A DNA stretch of 64,000 nt from an uncultured Clostridia bacterium (GCA_948676835.1 CAPOZU010000006.1:1-64000); one strand, 5' to 3'; positions 16,820 to 26,300 are shown, counted from the first letter of the stretch. A program made the numbers and translations. Notes: generated from the sequence alone by a model not told the origin.

Positions 16820-17212
16820 ATGAAAAGAAATAGTATTATAATAAAAATTATATGCATATTATTATTATTAACTTTTTTTAATACGCTAGTTCCATATGTA
16901 TCATCTGCAGAACTTTATGGGCAAGGGTTTGCAGAAGAAACAGAATTTGATGATGCAACCAGTGAAGTAGATACTACTGTTACAAAAGCTTCTGCTACAG
17001 TAATTGCTGTTGTTAGAATTGTTGGTGCTACTATTGCTGTTGTAATGTTATTTGTTGTAGCTATAAAATATATGACTTCATCAGCAGGAGATAGAGCAGA
17101 TATTAAAAAACATGCTGTTGCATATGTTGTTGGTGCATTTGTATTATTTGGAGCAGTTGGTATACTAGGTGTTCTTGATAATATAGGTGGTTCAATTGGT
17201 AATGGAGAATAG
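16820..17212 (+). CDS. VirB2/TrbC-like pilin, paralogue 5
   Basis: 130 residues from ATG 16820, which has TTAGGTG upstream; a GTG at 16811 would place the start inside that site. Signal peptide ending near VSSA, an acidic linker (EETEFDDATSEVD), then the helix pair around KYMTSSAGDRADIKKHAVAY with Arg in place of the first Lys. Ends with a short Gly-rich tail. Fourth paralogue sharing the DIKK turn. Confidence 0.83.
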   Translation: MKRNSIIIKIICILLLLTFFNTLVPYVSSAELYGQGFAEETEFDDATSEVDTTVTKASATVIAVVRIVGATIAVVMLFVVAIKYMTSSAGDRADIKKHAVAYVVGAFVLFGAVGILGVLDNIGGSIGNGE

Positions 17213-17243
17213 TAAATCAAAGTAATCTGGAGGTAAATAAACA

Positions 17244-17615
17244 ATGTTGAGAATAATAAAAAAATGTTTCGTTGTAATTTTATGCATTATAATTATTAGT
17301 TTATTGTATAGTAATGCTTTTGCTGTTAGTGACTCAGATATAACAAGTAATTTTCAAGGAAGCAAGCCAACAGGAGAAGTAAAAACAACTTCTCAAAATA
17401 TTTTAAAATCTATAATTTCTGTTACAAGAATTGTTGCAGCTGCAGTGGCTATTGTTATATTAATGATAATTGCTTGTAAATATATTTTAGCATCAGCAGG
17501 AGATAGAGCAGATATAAAAAAATATGCTGTAAATTATGTTATTGGAGCTATAATATTATTTGGTGCTTCGGGAATATTAAGTATTATTCAAACATTTGTA
17601 GGTGAAGCATTATAA
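17244..17615 (+). CDS. VirB2/TrbC-like pilin, paralogue 6
   Basis: 123 residues, the shortest of the array. Signal peptide ending near SNAFA (residue about 28), short linker, helix pair around KYILASAGDRADIKKYAVNY. The turn is almost the same as in paralogue 5, which suggests recent local duplication. TCTGGAGGT precedes the ATG. The product ends directly after the second helix (FVGEAL). Confidence 0.83.
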   Translation: MLRIIKKCFVVILCIIIISLLYSNAFAVSDSDITSNFQGSKPTGEVKTTSQNILKSIISVTRIVAAAVAIVILMIIACKYILASAGDRADIKKYAVNYVIGAIILFGASGILSIIQTFVGEAL

Positions 17616-17663
17616 AGTAATTAATTTTAGAAATAAAAATATTATGCAAAAGTAGGTGAGAAA

Positions 17664-18047
17664 ATGAAGAAAAGAGTTTGTTTAATTATATTGTTTCTAA
17701 TATTCTTTCTAACTACTATAAATGTATGCTATGCAAGCATTGTAGATGAACTAGATATGGAGGGGGTTAGCAATGTTGATATAGAGGATAGTAGTACAGG
17801 AATACTGGGTGCTATTAATACAATTATTGGATTATTACAATATGTTGGTTCTGGTATTGCATTAATAATTATTACTATACTAGGTATAAAATACATATTA
17901 GCAAGCCCTGCTGAAAAAGCTGATGTAAAAAAATCAATTATGCCAATATTGATTGGTTGCGTTCTTCTATTTGGAGGCGTTAATATAGCAGGATTAATTG
18001 TGACATTTACTAATGGTGCGACTGGTGATGCAGGAGGAGATGGCTAA
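17664..18047 (+). CDS. VirB2/TrbC-like pilin, paralogue 7
   Basis: 127 residues. Signal peptide ending near CYA (residue about 25), acidic linker (DELDMEGVSNVDIED), then helices around KYILASPAEKADVKKSIM. After the turn it diverges from the other six (PILIGCVLLFGG) and carries a Cys in the second helix. The C-terminal tail is Gly/Asp-rich. TAGGTGAG precedes the ATG. Last gene of the pilin-only operon, ending at a strong terminator. Confidence 0.82.
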   Translation: MKKRVCLIILFLIFFLTTINVCYASIVDELDMEGVSNVDIEDSSTGILGAINTIIGLLQYVGSGIALIIITILGIKYILASPAEKADVKKSIMPILIGCVLLFGGVNIAGLIVTFTNGATGDAGGDG

Positions 18048-18061
18048 ACAATATAAATATC

Positions 18062-18111
18062 AAAAAAGTGGTAATTTCATTATCGGAATTACCACTTTTA
18101 TGTTTTTTTGT
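18062..18111 (+). terminator. terminator closing the pilin operon
   Basis: AAAGTGGTAATT pairs with AATTACCACTTT over an internal loop of about 12 bases, followed by TTTATG and a run of seven Ts. It separates the pilin-only operon from the main secretion operon. Confidence 0.8.
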
Positions 18112-18166
18112 TGAATTCTTTTATTATTACATTTATGTTAAAAACGTCAAATCTTTGATAAATATG

Positions 18167-18196
18167 TTGAAAACAAGACCAGAATTAATGTATAAT
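18167..18196 (+). promoter_or_regulatory. promoter of the main secretion operon
   Basis: TTGAAA (18167-18172) and TATAAT (18191-18196) separated by 18 bases, 40 bases upstream of pilin gene 8. No terminator is visible from here to 38002, so it may drive all genes through 37990. Confidence 0.72.
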
Positions 18197-18236
18197 TAAT
18201 ATAAGAGTATAATTGGGTGAAAAGGAGTTTTTAGAT

Positions 18237-18641
18237 ATGATTAATATAAATAGATTAATTAAATGTATAACAGTAGCTATAATTTTAACTACAGTGTTGA
18301 TATGTACGAATGTATATGCACAAGAGGGTGATATACCAAAATTAAAAGATATGACGGATAAAGCAAATGGTTTTATTGAACAAGGATCGGAAAATGCTGA
18401 TGGTATTGATTTTAAAAAAGTGTCAAATCAATTTATAGGACTTGGCAGTATATTAACAACAATAGGTGCAGGTGTTATGGTTGCTGTTGTTACATATATG
18501 GGAATTAAATATTTAACTTCTGGACCAGAAGCACAAGCAAAACTAAAAACACAGTTAATTGGTGTTGTGGTATCTGGATTTGTAATATTTGGCGCTTATA
18601 TTATTTGGAAAATAGTAGTACAAATAGCAGAAACATTCTAA
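18237..18641 (+). CDS. VirB2/TrbC-like pilin, divergent paralogue 8
   Basis: 134 residues from ATG 18237, which has AAGGAG upstream (an in-frame TTG at 18213 overlaps that site). Signal peptide ending near VYAQ, linker, and two helices around KYLTSGPEAQAKLKTQLIG; the Lys-Tyr and Pro of the turn are kept but DIKK is replaced by KLKT. It is the only pilin placed in the same operon as VirB3/VirB4-like genes, 21 bases before the PrgI-like gene. It may be the core pilus subunit, with the other seven as variants. Confidence 0.78.
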   Translation: MININRLIKCITVAIILTTVLICTNVYAQEGDIPKLKDMTDKANGFIEQGSENADGIDFKKVSNQFIGLGSILTTIGAGVMVAVVTYMGIKYLTSGPEAQAKLKTQLIGVVVSGFVIFGAYIIWKIVVQIAETF

Positions 18642-18662
18642 ACAAAAGATGGAGGAGAGTTT

Positions 18663-18998
18663 ATGGGAACATATCAAATACCTCGTAATTATAGAGGTGA
18701 ATCAAGAATTTTATATATTTTTACAGTAAAGTCACTTATTACAACAGCAGTTGGTGCAATGATTGGCTCAATATTCTTTTTAATATTTAAAAGTATTAAT
18801 ATGAATGCAATTGGAATTGGAATTATGGCATTTTTTGCTCTAGTTGGTTTTGCTCTAGGAGCGTTAAAGGTTCCAACAATCGTTATGTTTCCAATAACTA
18901 AAAGAATAGGCGGAGAACCTATTGGAGAAATAATAATGAGATATATGAAGTTTAAGAAAAACAAGAAGATATATACATATACAAAGGAGGAAAAATAA
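18663..18998 (+). CDS. PrgI/VirB3-like inner membrane protein
   Basis: 111 residues. It opens with YQIPRNYRGESRIL, the Y-x-IP-x-NY motif of the PrgI family found in Gram-positive type IV secretion loci next to the VirB4 ATPase. Two helices follow (about residues 24-46 and 50-74), with a basic C-terminus (KFKKNKKIYTYTKEEK). This matches VirB3 in size, topology and position; VirB3 partners VirB4 at the membrane. GGAGGAG precedes the ATG, and the stop abuts the next start with no gap. Confidence 0.82.
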   Translation: MGTYQIPRNYRGESRILYIFTVKSLITTAVGAMIGSIFFLIFKSINMNAIGIGIMAFFALVGFALGALKVPTIVMFPITKRIGGEPIGEIIMRYMKFKKNKKIYTYTKEEK

Positions 18999-20291
18999 AT
19001 GGATGAGAGTATTATTCCTTTATTACAATTATGCATAGTTGGTATAGTTGTAGTAATGTTTGCATTAATTGCATTTTACGTTTATTTAATGAAACCAAAG
19101 AATAAAAAACCTGTAGTTCAACATGAAACTATAATTGAAGATGAAGAAAAAGAAAAGAAAAAAACAGAACAAAACTATGGAAAATTTACTAGTAATTTAA
19201 CAAGAGAATCAATTTTTGATTTTATGGAATTTGAAGAAATAGTTGACAACATGATTGTAAGAAAAAATGGTACACAATATGTAATGGTATTACAATGTAA
19301 TGGTGTCAACTATGATTTGATGTCTGAACAAGAGAAAATATCAGTAGAAGAAGGTTTTGTTCAATTCTTAAATACTTTAAGATTTCCAATTCAATTATAT
19401 ATTCAAAGTAGAACATTAAACTTAAGAGATATAATTGAAGAATATAAAGGTAGAGTAGATAATTTAACTATTGAAATAGATAGATTAGATGCTAAGATAG
19501 CTCAAGCTAAAGCTCAAGGAAATAGAGCTTTAAGAGAAAAATTAGAATTTGAGAAAAAGAGAAAAATCAATATTTTAGAATATGGTATAAGTATTACTGA
19601 TTATGTTGAAAAATTAAGTTCTAATAAAAACGTTTTACAACAAAGAACTTATGTTGTAGTTTCATATTATTCAGCTGAAATTGGAGGAGGTCTTGACAGA
19701 TTCTCTAAAGAAGAAATCTATAATATGTGTTTCTCAGAACTTTATACAAGATGTCAAAACATTGCAAGTGCTCTTGCAACATCACAAATAACAAGTTCAA
19801 TATTAGATTCTGAAGAACTTGCTGAATTATTATACATAGCTTACAACAGAGATGAGGCAGAATTATTACAACTTTCAAAAGCATTAGATTCACAATATGA
19901 TGCTTTATATAGTACAGGAAAAGATGTATTAAAGAAAAAACAAGAAAAATTAGATAAAGAAATTAGTTTAGCTGCTATAGATATGGCTACAGATAGCATT
20001 CTAAAAGCAGACAAGAGAAGACAAATAGAAGAATTAGACCTACAAATAAACAAAGAAGAGAGAATAAAACAAAAAGCTAACGAATTATTAGACAGCTATA
20101 AAGATCAATTAGATAGCAGAGTGTTTAAATATGCTAAAGAAGAAGTTGAGAATAGCGGAAAAGAAAAAGAAGAACAAAAACAAAAAATAGAAGCAAAAGA
20201 AAGACCTAGATTAAAAGAAGGACAAAAATCTCCACAAACAACTACTGTTATTAGAAAAAAGGTAGTTAAGAAAAGAAAATTAGAAAACTAA
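18999..20291 (+). CDS. membrane-anchored VirB4 N-domain-like protein with coiled coil
   Basis: 430 residues. One N-terminal helix (about 8-30), a Lys/Glu linker, then a domain at about 65-150 (FDFMEFEEIVDNMIVRKNGT, later FVQFLNTLRFPIQLYIQSRT) that resembles the N-terminal part of VirB4/TraC-family ATPases. Residues about 150-200 and 320-380 are rich in heptad-like Leu/Ile with many Lys/Glu, likely coiled coils. There is no Walker motif, so it is not an ATPase. It is adjacent to the VirB4 gene (21 bases). I infer an adaptor that docks VirB4 to the membrane channel. Confidence 0.7.
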   Translation: MDESIIPLLQLCIVGIVVVMFALIAFYVYLMKPKNKKPVVQHETIIEDEEKEKKKTEQNYGKFTSNLTRESIFDFMEFEEIVDNMIVRKNGTQYVMVLQCNGVNYDLMSEQEKISVEEGFVQFLNTLRFPIQLYIQSRTLNLRDIIEEYKGRVDNLTIEIDRLDAKIAQAKAQGNRALREKLEFEKKRKINILEYGISITDYVEKLSSNKNVLQQRTYVVVSYYSAEIGGGLDRFSKEEIYNMCFSELYTRCQNIASALATSQITSSILDSEELAELLYIAYNRDEAELLQLSKALDSQYDALYSTGKDVLKKKQEKLDKEISLAAIDMATDSILKADKRRQIEELDLQINKEERIKQKANELLDSYKDQLDSRVFKYAKEEVENSGKEKEEQKQKIEAKERPRLKEGQKSPQTTTVIRKKVVKKRKLEN

Positions 20292-20312
20292 AGAAGAGAT
20301 GGAGGATAAGAA

Positions 20313-22313
20313 ATGTTTGGAAGTAAAAAACAAGTATCTACTAATGAAATTGAAAATATTGAAACAGGAGAGATTAGTGTTCTAAAAAAGAATAAAAATG
20401 GTTTAAAAGAATTAATAGCTCCTGGTGGCGTTGATGCAAGTTATACAAATCATATAGAAATTGCATCAGCAAGAACAAGATATGCAAGAAGTATGCAAGT
20501 AGCAAATCTTCCTAGAATGTGTACATTCCCAGAGTTTTTAAGAGGAATGTATACTTTTGGTGATATAAATGTTTCAGTTTTTATAAATCCAGTTAGTGAA
20601 TCATCTTCACAAACAGATTTAAATAGAACAATTAATGAATTAGAGTCTGAAAGAATTGTTGCTTTAGATAGAGGAGATATAAACAGAGAGAGAGTTATAG
20701 CTCAAAAGAAAGAAGAAGCAGAAGAACTTCGTGACTCTATAGCTGCTGGTTTTAACAAATTATTTGATTCATCTGTTATAGCAACTATATTTGCTTATAG
20801 TATGGATGAATTAGAAAGATATACAGAATTATTATCAAATGAGATGTCTAAAAACTTAATAGATATTAAACCATGCTGGGCAATGCAAGATGAAGCTTTT
20901 AGAAGTAATATGCCATATGGTGATAATAAAATGACAAAATCACATACATTCGACAGAAGAGCTATGTCAACAGTTTTCCCATTTTTTACATCAGATGTAG
21001 GACATGAAAATGGTATTCCTTTAGGATTTAATAAACAAACAGGATTACCAATTTTATATGATAACTTTAGTTCAAAATTAACTAACTATAATATGGTTAT
21101 TTTTGGTAAATCTGGTGCTGGTAAATCTGTTACAATTAAAACATTAACAGCGCGTTCAGCAGTTCTTATGGGAATTGAAAGTTTAGCACTAGATGCTGAA
21201 GGTGAGTACACAGTTGTTGCTGAAGCTCTTGGTGGAGTTAATGTTACATTAAGTCCTAACTCAAAAACAGTTATTAACTTATTTGATATTGAACCTGAAA
21301 ACGTAAAAGATGAAATAACAGGAAAAGAAAGAACTGTTTTAAGTGTTGAAAATAAAGTTGAAGACGTTACAAACTCTTTACTTACAATGGCTAGAGGTAG
21401 TACAAGAAGCCAGGAAGTAAATGAGCTTACAAAACAAATTATTTCTGAAGCTGTTGCTGAAGAATATGCAGCTTTAGGTATAACAAACAATGTTGAAAGT
21501 TTATATACAAGAGATGAACATGGTGGACCAATTGATATTTCTAACAACTATTTAGGAAGGACAAAAAAAGAAATGCCTACAATAGGTTCTTGGTTCAAGA
21601 GAATTCAGAGAAAAGCAGAAGAAAATGAGAACCCAGATTATCGTTTCCACTACAGTTACTTAGTAAAGGTTATGAAACAATATGTTAGAGAATATCAAGG
21701 GCAGATGGCTTATTTTGATGGTCAATCTACATTTGAATTACTAGATGGATTGCCATTCATAAATATAGATATTTCTCAACTAGAAGAAAGATTTGCAAGA
21801 CCTCTTGCACAACAAGTTATGCTTTCTTGGGTTTGGGAAAAATATGTTAAGAAAAATAGTGAAGATAAATCAAAGGCTTCTAAAAAGAGAGTTCTTGTCG
21901 ACGAGGCTTGGATGTTACTTCCTTACCCAGAAGCTGTTGATTTCTTAAATACAATGGCTAGACGTGCTAGAAAGAGAAATGTTTCACTTGCAGTTATTTC
22001 ACAGAAATTCCAGGATTTCTATGAAAAGCAAGAAGTTCAAGCTGTTTTAACATCATCAGAAACAAAATTATTCTTAGCACAAGATAAATCAGAAATTCAA
22101 TACTTAAAAGAGGTATTTAAATTAAGTGAAGGTGAAGCTGGATTCTTAATTACATGTAATAGAGGTGAAGGCTTACTTAAGGTTGGTGGAGATTCAGCAA
22201 TCATAGGAATTCAACCAACAAGAAAAGAGTTTGAATTCGTTGAAACAAACTTATCAAAACAAGCAGCATTAGAAAAAGCAAGAAGAGAAGCAGAAGAAGG
22301 AAAAGGTTATTAA
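20313..22313 (+). CDS. VirB4-type secretion ATPase
   Basis: 666 residues. Walker A is GKSGAGKS at residues 265-272 and Walker B ends RVLVDEAW with D530 and E531; the downstream segment SLAVISQKFQDFYEKQ and LTSSETKLFLAQDK is typical of VirB4/TraC/TrbE C-terminal domains. The N-terminal 240 residues are the VirB4 N-domain. It powers subunit assembly and translocation in type IV secretion, at the cytosolic face of the membrane. This is the most secure assignment in the locus. No VirD4/TraG coupling ATPase gene accompanies it. GGAGG precedes the ATG. Confidence 0.93.
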   Translation: MFGSKKQVSTNEIENIETGEISVLKKNKNGLKELIAPGGVDASYTNHIEIASARTRYARSMQVANLPRMCTFPEFLRGMYTFGDINVSVFINPVSESSSQTDLNRTINELESERIVALDRGDINRERVIAQKKEEAEELRDSIAAGFNKLFDSSVIATIFAYSMDELERYTELLSNEMSKNLIDIKPCWAMQDEAFRSNMPYGDNKMTKSHTFDRRAMSTVFPFFTSDVGHENGIPLGFNKQTGLPILYDNFSSKLTNYNMVIFGKSGAGKSVTIKTLTARSAVLMGIESLALDAEGEYTVVAEALGGVNVTLSPNSKTVINLFDIEPENVKDEITGKERTVLSVENKVEDVTNSLLTMARGSTRSQEVNELTKQIISEAVAEEYAALGITNNVESLYTRDEHGGPIDISNNYLGRTKKEMPTIGSWFKRIQRKAEENENPDYRFHYSYLVKVMKQYVREYQGQMAYFDGQSTFELLDGLPFINIDISQLEERFARPLAQQVMLSWVWEKYVKKNSEDKSKASKKRVLVDEAWMLLPYPEAVDFLNTMARRARKRNVSLAVISQKFQDFYEKQEVQAVLTSSETKLFLAQDKSEIQYLKEVFKLSEGEAGFLITCNRGEGLLKVGGDSAIIGIQPTRKEFEFVETNLSKQAALEKARREAEEGKGY

Positions 22314-22344
22314 TTCTTCTTAAAATATAAAATGAGGAAAATAA

Positions 22345-23574
22345 ATGAAAAAAGTCTTAACTAGTATATTAGTTATACTATTAATGTTTAATTTCATATT
22401 TTGCAAGTATACTGTTTATGGACAACCTCCTCCTGAAGGTGGTGGAGAAGATGAAATGTCTCAACTCCAAGATTCTTATATGCAAGGAACAGATGCTACA
22501 CCTGAAGACATTGCTGCAAATGAAGATGGGGATGTAGATAGGACAGGACAGGATGCGGCAAATCAAAATAATGGTATTGTAATTGGAATACTTGCAAGAA
22601 TGATTAATTATATAGCTATTCAAGTAGATGTTCTTGTTAGTCATCTTGCTAATAATCCAGCAAGTGGAGGACTAGATGATGATGAAATGTTTTGGTTCTC
22701 TATAGATAAAGCAGTATTTAATAGGGTTGCATTATTTAATATAAATTATTTTGATACAAAAGATAGTTATAAGGTTGGAGATAAAGAAATTACTGCAGAC
22801 CATAATAATCTTAAAATAAAAGAAAATATTACAACAAGTTATTATATATGCAGAATAATATCATTAGCATTAAGTGTAGTAATTTTGATTTATATAGGTA
22901 TTAGAATGGCTATTTCTACAGTAGCATCAGATCAGGCTAAATATAAAAAGATGCTTATGGGTTGGGTAGAAAGTATAATAATTCTGTTTGTAATGCCATA
23001 TATTATGAGTGCATTATTTACATTCGGAGAGAGTGTAACAGGAATATTTTATAATATAAGAAATAGTTTGTTAGGGCAAAAAGTACCAGGATCTGCAATT
23101 GGAGAATATGGTGTTTTTGAAGAAACTGTACGTAAACAAATATTTGTAAAAATGTATGATTGCTCTGGACTTAATTTAGCTTTATGGTCATTCGTATATT
23201 GGGCAATATTATTTAATGAATTAAGATTTTTATGGCTTTATTTAAAAAGAGTATTAATAGTAGGATTTTTAATAATTATTTCTCCTATAATTACGATTAC
23301 ATATTCAATAGATAAAGTGGGAGATGGAAAAGCACAAGCTTTTGGCTTATGGATGAAAGAATTTATTCTTAATGTACTAATTCAGCCACTTCATGCTTTA
23401 TTATATTTAATATTTATTTTCTCAGCAAACTCAATTGCTATGTCTTCGCCATTAGTCGGTGTTGCACTATTGTTTGCAATGGGTCAAGCAGAGAGAATGG
23501 TTAAAGTAATATTTGATATGAAAGGTTCTGTAACATTAAGAGGTATAAATAAATTTATGAAGAAGGAAGGATAA
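22345..23574 (+). CDS. VirB6/TrbL-like channel protein 1
   Basis: 409 residues. Signal-type N-terminal helix (residues 5-20), a Gly/Glu-rich linker, then a polytopic core from about 160. Two blocks are shared with three later genes: YIGIRMAISTVASDQAKYKK (about 183-202) and DKVGDGKAQAFGLWMKEF followed by IQPLHALLY. The second is the usual hallmark region of TrbL/VirB6 inner-membrane channel proteins. It is the shortest of the four paralogues and has no long C-terminal extension, so it may be the basic channel subunit. Confidence 0.8.
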   Translation: MKKVLTSILVILLMFNFIFCKYTVYGQPPPEGGGEDEMSQLQDSYMQGTDATPEDIAANEDGDVDRTGQDAANQNNGIVIGILARMINYIAIQVDVLVSHLANNPASGGLDDDEMFWFSIDKAVFNRVALFNINYFDTKDSYKVGDKEITADHNNLKIKENITTSYYICRIISLALSVVILIYIGIRMAISTVASDQAKYKKMLMGWVESIIILFVMPYIMSALFTFGESVTGIFYNIRNSLLGQKVPGSAIGEYGVFEETVRKQIFVKMYDCSGLNLALWSFVYWAILFNELRFLWLYLKRVLIVGFLIIISPIITITYSIDKVGDGKAQAFGLWMKEFILNVLIQPLHALLYLIFIFSANSIAMSSPLVGVALLFAMGQAERMVKVIFDMKGSVTLRGINKFMKKEG

Positions 23575-23579
23575 TACAT

Positions 23580-24743
23580 TTGGAAAATAGAAGATTACTA
23601 AAATTTATTATTTTATTTTTGCTAGTATTATTCTTGTGTTTGTTATGCTTTTTGAGCTTTTTACTTAAAGATTTTATACCAGAAAATACAAATAATGTAG
23701 ATGTTTCTGTTACAACTCAAGAACCACAAACTGTTGAAGAAATTGCAGAAAATACTGAATCTAAAATTTTGAAAAAAAGAGATAATACAGTATTTATAGA
23801 ATTTGCTAAAGACTTATTTGATGAATATGGAAATAGTAATGAGCCATACTTTAACAATATAATAGATGATTTTAAGAAAATTTATGAAAAACAGGATTTT
23901 ACATTACTTGATAATAAAAAACATATAAATATTTCAGTAAAATATAATCAAGATGATAAAAAATATTCAATTTTGATAAATGGATTAGAAGGATATTTTG
24001 AGATAATTGATGGAGATAATTATGCAAAAGCTAATAATATAACAATTGGAGATGTTTCAGTAATGTTTGCTGCTGATGATTATCTTAAAGTTTTAAGAGC
24101 TTCTCATATGGATCCACATTTAATGAAATCAGAATTTGTTGACGGAAAAGACTTAGGCAATGGATATGTTTCATATAAAGATGATAGTATTCAAATTAGG
24201 ATGTCATTAATAAATACTGTAAGAAATATTATTTTTACAAGAAAACATGAAGGAGAAGTTGTAAAAGATGTTAAAGTAGGAAAATCTTTAAAAGAAATAC
24301 AAAAACTATATCCAGATAATACTTTTGGTGGAATAAATGAAGATTATTTAGGATATATGACAAATGATTTTTACTATTTTTTCTATGATGATGAGATTTC
24401 AGTATATGGATTAACATATAAAGATGATGAACAATTCGAAAAGATATTAGTAGAATATTTAAATAATAAAGATTTAGATAGATTTATTAATTCAGTAAAA
24501 TCAACATTAAGATATTATGATTATTTTGAATATGATCCAGAAATAAAAAAAGCACATATAATTTTTTCAAGTAGAGGATATGAAATAGATATAGAAGAAA
24601 ATGATCCAAAAGGAATTATTTTATATAATAATTATCACTTTACAGATACTACTAGAAATCTTGCTAAAGAAGGAAAAATATCTATAAATAAAGATGTAAA
24701 TCTAGTTGATAAAATAGAAAAAGACAGAAGAAAGAATAGATAA
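23580..24743 (+). CDS. bitopic membrane protein of the secretion locus (type A)
   Basis: 387 residues from TTG 23580, with AAGGAAGG upstream. One N-terminal helix (about 7-30) then an entirely soluble extracytoplasmic part, rich in Asp, Asn and aromatic residues. It is related to the next gene: both share a DEISVY block and a segment ending GIILYNNY/GILVYNNI in the same order. I recognise no named family. Topology and position suggest a structural component of the secretion apparatus facing the cell wall. Its C-terminus is basic (EKDRRKNR). Confidence 0.7.
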   Translation: MENRRLLKFIILFLLVLFLCLLCFLSFLLKDFIPENTNNVDVSVTTQEPQTVEEIAENTESKILKKRDNTVFIEFAKDLFDEYGNSNEPYFNNIIDDFKKIYEKQDFTLLDNKKHINISVKYNQDDKKYSILINGLEGYFEIIDGDNYAKANNITIGDVSVMFAADDYLKVLRASHMDPHLMKSEFVDGKDLGNGYVSYKDDSIQIRMSLINTVRNIIFTRKHEGEVVKDVKVGKSLKEIQKLYPDNTFGGINEDYLGYMTNDFYYFFYDDEISVYGLTYKDDEQFEKILVEYLNNKDLDRFINSVKSTLRYYDYFEYDPEIKKAHIIFSSRGYEIDIEENDPKGIILYNNYHFTDTTRNLAKEGKISINKDVNLVDKIEKDRRKNR

Positions 24744-24753
24744 GGAGATATAA

Positions 24754-26283
24754 ATGGGAAAAAAATGGAATCGCAACAATAATGACTATAGAATAAGAAT
24801 CGTAGTGTTATTTTTTGCGATTTTTATTTTGCTTATTTTAAATATGATATTATCTAGAATTTCTAAACAATCCACAGATAATGTAGAAGTTGAGCATGAT
24901 AATTTAACAAATGTTAGACAGGTTGTGGAATATTATAAATGTACATATATTTCAGAAGAAAAGAGTCAAGAACAGGGATATAGTTTAGATATATATTTGA
25001 ATTTTTCTAAATTACCATATGATGAAAACGATGAAAGTAATGAAGAATTTTATAATAATATAATAAATGATATAGCTAAAGTAATTTATTATAAAAATTT
25101 TAAGATGATCGATAAGGAAAATGATATTACAATAAAAGTTACTTGTAAAAATAAGAAAGTTAATACTTTCCTAATAAATGATATAGAAGATTATTTTATA
25201 TACATGGATTCTCAAATAAGTATGAAAAACTTTAAAGAATTTAAAACAACAGAATTTAATATAAGCTCTGAAGTTCTACAATCAGTTATTAATGATGGCT
25301 GGGACAATAGATATAATTTTGGTGAGAGAAATAGTATATTTGAAGAATATTACATATATTTTAATCAAGGAATAAAAGTAAGAACAATACAGGATAAAAT
25401 ATATAATATAATATTTGATAAAAATTATAATGGAAATGTTATAAATAATTTATTTCCAGGAATAACTTTTGATTCAGTAGAATTATCTCTAGGAAATCCT
25501 ACATTTGAAGATAAAGAAAATGGTGTAATAGGTTATAAAGGTGAAGGAATATATGTATTTTTCTCAAAAGACGAAATATCTGTTTATAGAATGATAAATG
25601 ATGATACAGATGATTTCTTTAAATTAGCAGATAAATTCATAGATTCAGAGTTAGATTTACTAGAATTTATGAATGAATTAACATATATGTGGCCAGATTA
25701 TTCTAAATATGAATATACAACAGACTCTGTATATCTGTCATATCCTTTGAAAGGCATAGAAATTAAGATAAATTATGATGACATAAACGGAATTTTGGTG
25801 TATAATAATATTAAGAGCAGTCCGTCTAAAATACAGAGATACTTGGAAAATACAAATTTTGTTGCAAAATTACAATTGGATTCTGTATTTGAAGTGGAAG
25901 TTAAAAGAATTAATAATAAAACTACAGAAAAAGAACGTTCTGATAAATATTTAGAATCTCTATCAGATGAAGAAAAATCTAGTATAGGTGAATCTCTAAA
26001 ATACTATTATTATCCTGAAATTGATAATACAAAAAGTATTTATAAAATGAAATTTATTTCTAAAACAGGTGATGAACCTAACAGAGAATTAAATGATAAT
26101 ATAAGTTCTTATATATGGATATCAAATGATATATTGGTATATTCAAAAAAAGGAAAAGGTATATATTCATATAATTTAGATGATGGTAGAGTTACTAGAA
26201 TTACTGAAGGAAATGATGATTTTGTACTTGAAAAATATGAAAATGGAAAATTATATTATGATAATAAAGAAATAACATTGTAG
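24754..26283 (+). CDS. bitopic membrane protein of the secretion locus (type A, extended)
   Basis: 509 residues; a helix at about 13-33 is followed by a large soluble part. Residues about 60-360 align in order with the preceding gene product (INDIEDYFIYMD against INGLEGYFEIID; KDEISVYRM against DDEISVYGL; GILVYNN against GIILYNN), so the pair arose by duplication. It adds about 150 residues, ending in a beta-rich tail (SNDILVYSKKGKGIYSYNLD, then GKLYYDNKEI) that reads like propeller or WD-type strands. Function unknown; likely a periplasm/wall-side component. Confidence 0.7.
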   Translation: MGKKWNRNNNDYRIRIVVLFFAIFILLILNMILSRISKQSTDNVEVEHDNLTNVRQVVEYYKCTYISEEKSQEQGYSLDIYLNFSKLPYDENDESNEEFYNNIINDIAKVIYYKNFKMIDKENDITIKVTCKNKKVNTFLINDIEDYFIYMDSQISMKNFKEFKTTEFNISSEVLQSVINDGWDNRYNFGERNSIFEEYYIYFNQGIKVRTIQDKIYNIIFDKNYNGNVINNLFPGITFDSVELSLGNPTFEDKENGVIGYKGEGIYVFFSKDEISVYRMINDDTDDFFKLADKFIDSELDLLEFMNELTYMWPDYSKYEYTTDSVYLSYPLKGIEIKINYDDINGILVYNNIKSSPSKIQRYLENTNFVAKLQLDSVFEVEVKRINNKTTEKERSDKYLESLSDEEKSSIGESLKYYYYPEIDNTKSIYKMKFISKTGDEPNRELNDNISSYIWISNDILVYSKKGKGIYSYNLDDGRVTRITEGNDDFVLEKYENGKLYYDNKEITL

Positions 26284-26300
26284 TAAGAAAGGAGCATAAG

